This document shows, piece by piece, positions 60,651 to 64,000 of a DNA stretch of 64,000 nt (within the stretch, counting starts at the first letter, position 1; every line of letters starts with the position of its first letter). The stretch comes from Cristatella mucedo (Eukaryota; Bryozoa; Phylactolaemata; Cristatellidae). Under the pieces are notes generated by a model. It was not told the DNA's origin and did no database searches. It was given only the letters and a program-made list of their open reading frames with translations. Both the position numbers and the translations under genes were made by a program. Location: positions 2,809,501 to 2,873,500 of the forward strand of contig WPIO01000045.1 in the NCBI GenBank assembly GCA_009760855.2, in the 5' to 3' direction.

Positions 60651-61402
60651 GGCAGCGAGCAAATGTCAATCCCCCTTCGCCCTCGCCCCGCACTGCATCC
60701 GGCCGTGCCGCCGATCCCGGCAGGCGAAGGATCCGGATGCCGACGCCTCACTAGGCAGCCGTCGCAGCTGGCCGCTGAGCCGCTGCCGAGCGCGCCATCC
60801 GCTCGCAGCGCTCTCAGCCTCCTCCTCCTCTTCCTCCTCTCGGGCAACTCGGAGGAGGAGGAGGAGTCACTCGCCAGCGGTTCGACGCTGGCGAGCCGCT
60901 GGCGCGCCAAAGGCGAGCCATCTCAATCAATAGAGAGCGCTGCGCCGATAGCCGCCGAAGGTTTCGCAATCGTTGCCGTGCATGAGTAGAGAATTTCCTT
61001 TCGCCGCCTAGTCACTTGACCGGAGCCCGCCGGGTGGCACCGTATTTTGAGTTTACTCCTTCAGTCAGACATCTGCCGGTAAAGGCAACGCGTGCGCAGC
61101 AGCCCTTTTGCGGCTCTGCCCTTGGATAGCGGCGGCGGCCCACCGCTCGTGGAGCTCAAGTGGACACGCACAAGTGGAGCTCACTCCTACTTGCTTAGAT
61201 CTGCGCAAGTGGTGACGTGGACACGCTCTCCGGCTGCCAACCGCGGCAGGCCAACTGATTTCAGCTCGGGACACGATTCGCAATCGCATGCGCGCACCTT
61301 CCTTCCGGCAGTGCATCGGAATTCGGCTCGTGGGCATAAGCGGAAATTTGAAGCCTCGCTTTGAAGTTCTATACAGACAGTCGAATAAACGGTAACTCTC
61401 GA

Positions 61403-61405
<3 letters not shown>

Positions 61406-61491
<86 letters not shown>
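61406..61491. repeat. (CT)n microsatellite
   Basis: Pure CT run inside the CpG-rich block. Confidence 0.97.
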
Positions 61492-61494
<3 letters not shown>

Positions 61495-61639
61495 CAGAGC
61501 TCTGCACCGGTAGTCTGGATGTCGCTGGATTCTTTTTCGGCAAAAAGTACTTTTCGGCACACAGCCTCCGGTAGCTCTGCATTATTTTTCTGCTGCTGTA
61601 TCTTGACTGGACACCTCCTAATCTCGCTTCGTCTTTCTT

Positions 61640-61640
<1 letters not shown>

Positions 61641-61706
<66 letters not shown>

Positions 61707-61805
61707 CTCTCTCTCTCTCTCTCTCTCACTCTCTCTCTTTCACTGTCTCTCTCTCTCTCTCTCTCCCTTTCCCTCTCTCCCTCTCTCTCTTTCTCTATCC
61801 CTCTT

Positions 61806-61836
<31 letters not shown>
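61641..61836. repeat. Interrupted (CT)n microsatellite
   Basis: CT repeat with TTTC, CCCT and single-base breaks; polypyrimidine on the + strand. Confidence 0.95.
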
Positions 61837-61837
<1 letters not shown>

Positions 61838-62526
61838 ACCACGCAGACGAGTGAATTCTCTCTCATCGCCGTCTACTCGTTGCTTAACTTCTCGACCTCC
61901 CGCCAGCCGCTTCATTTACCACTTCAAATTTACAGCGCTAGAACGAGCCTCTTTTGAAACTACGTTTTTTGCTCTAAAAAAATAATGTTTTTCTTCTACT
62001 CCGAATTGTTTCGAATTTGTCCTCGACTGCGGTGGATTCGCGAAATCGTTGGCTTCACGATTGCGTAGCCCAAGATCTATAGCTAGCTCGCCGACTGATT
62101 CGGAGACTGCGGCGTTTTCAGCTGCAGGCGTCCATCCCTCGACACCCTGGTTGCGGCGCAATTCCAGCAGCAGACGAAACGGTGCGAGCGCCGACAAGTT
62201 CCGACTGCACAGACTCCACTCGGCGAACGACGCCGGACGCCACTCGCCAACCGTCGTAAAAGCTCTAGCAATTGGCGGCTAGAAGCGCTTCCGCCACCGC
62301 CGCCACCGCTCTGTCTGGCGTGCATCGGCAGTCAGCCCCGCGTGACCACTCTCTGCCGCGTCCGCTACCCTGGCACGCACACGTGCGTGTGGGCGAACCT
62401 CGCTTGGGCTCGCTGAGAAATTGCTTGCTTTTTCGTCGAAGGCCGTTGAATAGTTGTACTCACTTTCTTATTCTCTGGCCATTAATTAGAGCGCATGTGG
62501 AAATTCTGAGACAATCATTCGTCACG

Positions 62527-62859
62527 CTATTCGCGCGTCTTGCTTGAAACTTGATGCTTGCTGGATGCCGGATTCTTGTTGGATGCTTGCTGGATGCCTG
62601 CTGGATGCTTGCTGGATGCTGGCATACGGTCAGCTTTCAGAGCAAGCATCAAGACCTTGCTATATATCTTTATAGTATCGGCTAGTAGTTTTCTGGAGCA
62701 GCAATCGCGCAGTAGGCGACACAGCTTTTCAAACGAATAGTCGTCCTTTGGGTAGACAAGTCTCAGCGCCGCAGCCTCACTTTCACGACTGCTGCTCTTG
62801 CTACTGTCCCGGCCATTGTGCTCGTCGCAGCGCACGCACGGAGTGCTTTGCTCCAGCAT
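62527..62859 (-). CDS. Candidate coding exon, unknown protein
   Basis: ATG at 62859. The frame reads MLEQSTPCVRCDEHNGRDSS, a Ser-rich stretch, then LRLVYPKDDYSFEKLCRLLR and DCCSRKLLADTIKIYSKVL, and runs into a 12-bp tandem repeat before the stop. The middle looks like a charged, helical protein segment, but I do not recognise it. It lies 5' of the CpG-rich block on the same strand as the receptor. Could be a first exon or chance. Confidence 0.3.
   Translation of the reverse strand: MLEQSTPCVRCDEHNGRDSSKSSSRESEAAALRLVYPKDDYSFEKLCRLLRDCCSRKLLADTIKIYSKVLMLALKADRMPASSKHPAGIQQASNKNPASSKHQVSSKTRE
62551..62622. repeat. 12-bp tandem repeat
   Basis: Imperfect units of GCTTGCTGGAT, about six copies. 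Confidence 0.85.
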
Positions 62860-62869
62860 CGGTTACACA

Positions 62870-64000
62870 GCAGCATAATGAATGCTTACGCTGTGCGGTC
62901 AGCTTATGGCCAAACAATGGCACCGCATATCGCTATCCCTAGCAGGGCATGAGAAAACATCGTCCACTTTACCGCTCCAACCCGCGGCCGCGGCCATTCC
63001 TTCCGCCAAAGAACGATTGCCCTCAACACTAAGACCCTATGCGAGCATCCGATGGCCACGTTGTCAAGGAGAAATTGGCTGACCTCTCGAGGCCACGAAG
63101 AATCGGCCTCAGTCCGTGCGACGCAGAACCAGCAGTCAGTTCTTGCTTTCTTTGAGAAGCGCCAGCAATCTGACCGGCGCAGGCTAGCACGTAAAGCAGG
63201 TTAGAGCAAGGCTGGCTCTTGAGCTGCGCTTTGTCAACGCACTTTACTACACGCTCTCGTAAATATTGGATTAGCACGTTCTGTATCCGCACTTTTTTAA
63301 AGGCGTCTCAAAAGTGTACGAGGTTGATATAAGTCAAGTTCGCCACGACAGACAAGTGTGATCTCTGTTCTAGTTTTAATTTGTTTATTTATTGATTTAT
63401 TCATTAATTTGTACATGCCTGTAGAAAATTAGAAACTAAAGTTACCATCGATCTGATCGAAAACATGACGGTACATTCGTCCGCCGGCCGGATAGGACAA
63501 TGTGAAACGAGCATTGGAGGATAGCGCTGTGTGAAAGATTTTGCACATTTCCTTTTATCTCTGATCCTAAGTAGTGAGCTGTATTGCTATTTTCTAATTT
63601 CTTAGGGCCTCACATGCATATTAAAACGGACATTGCTGCCCGGCAAATTAGCTTTAATGATCGTACGGCTAATATTTAATCAAACTTTTAGACCACTTCC
63701 GGTGCATCTTTGGCAACGATCCTGAAGTTAAAAATCGCAAAGCAGCTATTTCGATGTCATATTTACCAAAATGAAATGAAACTATTTAATTACTCTGCAT
63801 TCGAAATCTATCAAATTTGAAGTGAAAATAGCAAATGGCTCATTAGCATACATGGACGTCAAGAGGCACACTCGGTGAGCCACGGTATTAATCAGCTCCT
63901 CTAATCAATTGGTGAAATAGTTATTTTTTATCATTGGTAACATCACGCACAAATACTTCGCGACTACACCTTCCTTATTCATACTTTTCATTTGGATAAA
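62870..64000. other. Right end of window, nothing recognised
   Basis: GC falls again after about 63.1 kb. A - strand frame at 63292-63029 has no family motif. From 63300 on the sequence is AT-rich without repeats or exons that I can support. Confidence 0.4.

Overview
The window is animal (metazoan) nuclear DNA from an invertebrate that cannot be named from sequence alone. The evidence is two genes split by large GT-AG introns, many short CR1/L2-like LINE fragments, tRNA-derived SINEs, an LTR element and abundant microsatellites. There are no operons or ribosome-binding sites, and no CRISPR array or rRNA gene was seen.

Left part (3-12999, + strand): the last eight coding exons of a PIK3R4/VPS15 orthologue, the regulatory subunit of the class III PI3-kinase (VPS34) complex. 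They encode about 393 residues of the C-terminal WD40 propeller, up to the natural stop. The introns hold a 5'-inverted (twin-primed) LINE, SINEs and a 540-bp polypyrimidine tract.

Middle and right (22082-57091, - strand): a second gene, convergent with the first. I rebuilt it from isolated exons with good splice sites and matching phases. From 5' to 3' it has an FN3-like exon, an FN3-like domain split over two exons, three Ig-like domains of one exon each, a possible short stalk exon, and a final exon with a transmembrane helix and a short basic tail. It looks like a single-pass Ig/FN3 cell-surface receptor. The 5' end was not found.

Its introns and the spacer between the genes (13-22 kb) are packed with mobile elements. 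LINE family F1 has an (ATT)n tail and a 3' hairpin. LINE family F2 has an (ACATT)n tail. Two SINE types share a tRNA-like head, and one of them carries the F1 LINE 3' end as its tail. A 2.4-kb LTR retroelement (31386-33797) has 276-bp LTRs and a 5-bp target duplication. It carries a gag-like start and an ORF of 18-bp and 21-bp tandem repeats, but no recognisable pol.

Right end (60.3-62.4 kb): a GC- and CpG-rich block with 35 CTG units and long CT tracts, which resembles a promoter or first-exon island. A possible coding exon on the - strand lies just upstream (62527-62859).

Family names rest on motif recognition by eye. Element edges are approximate unless a target duplication or splice site is given.
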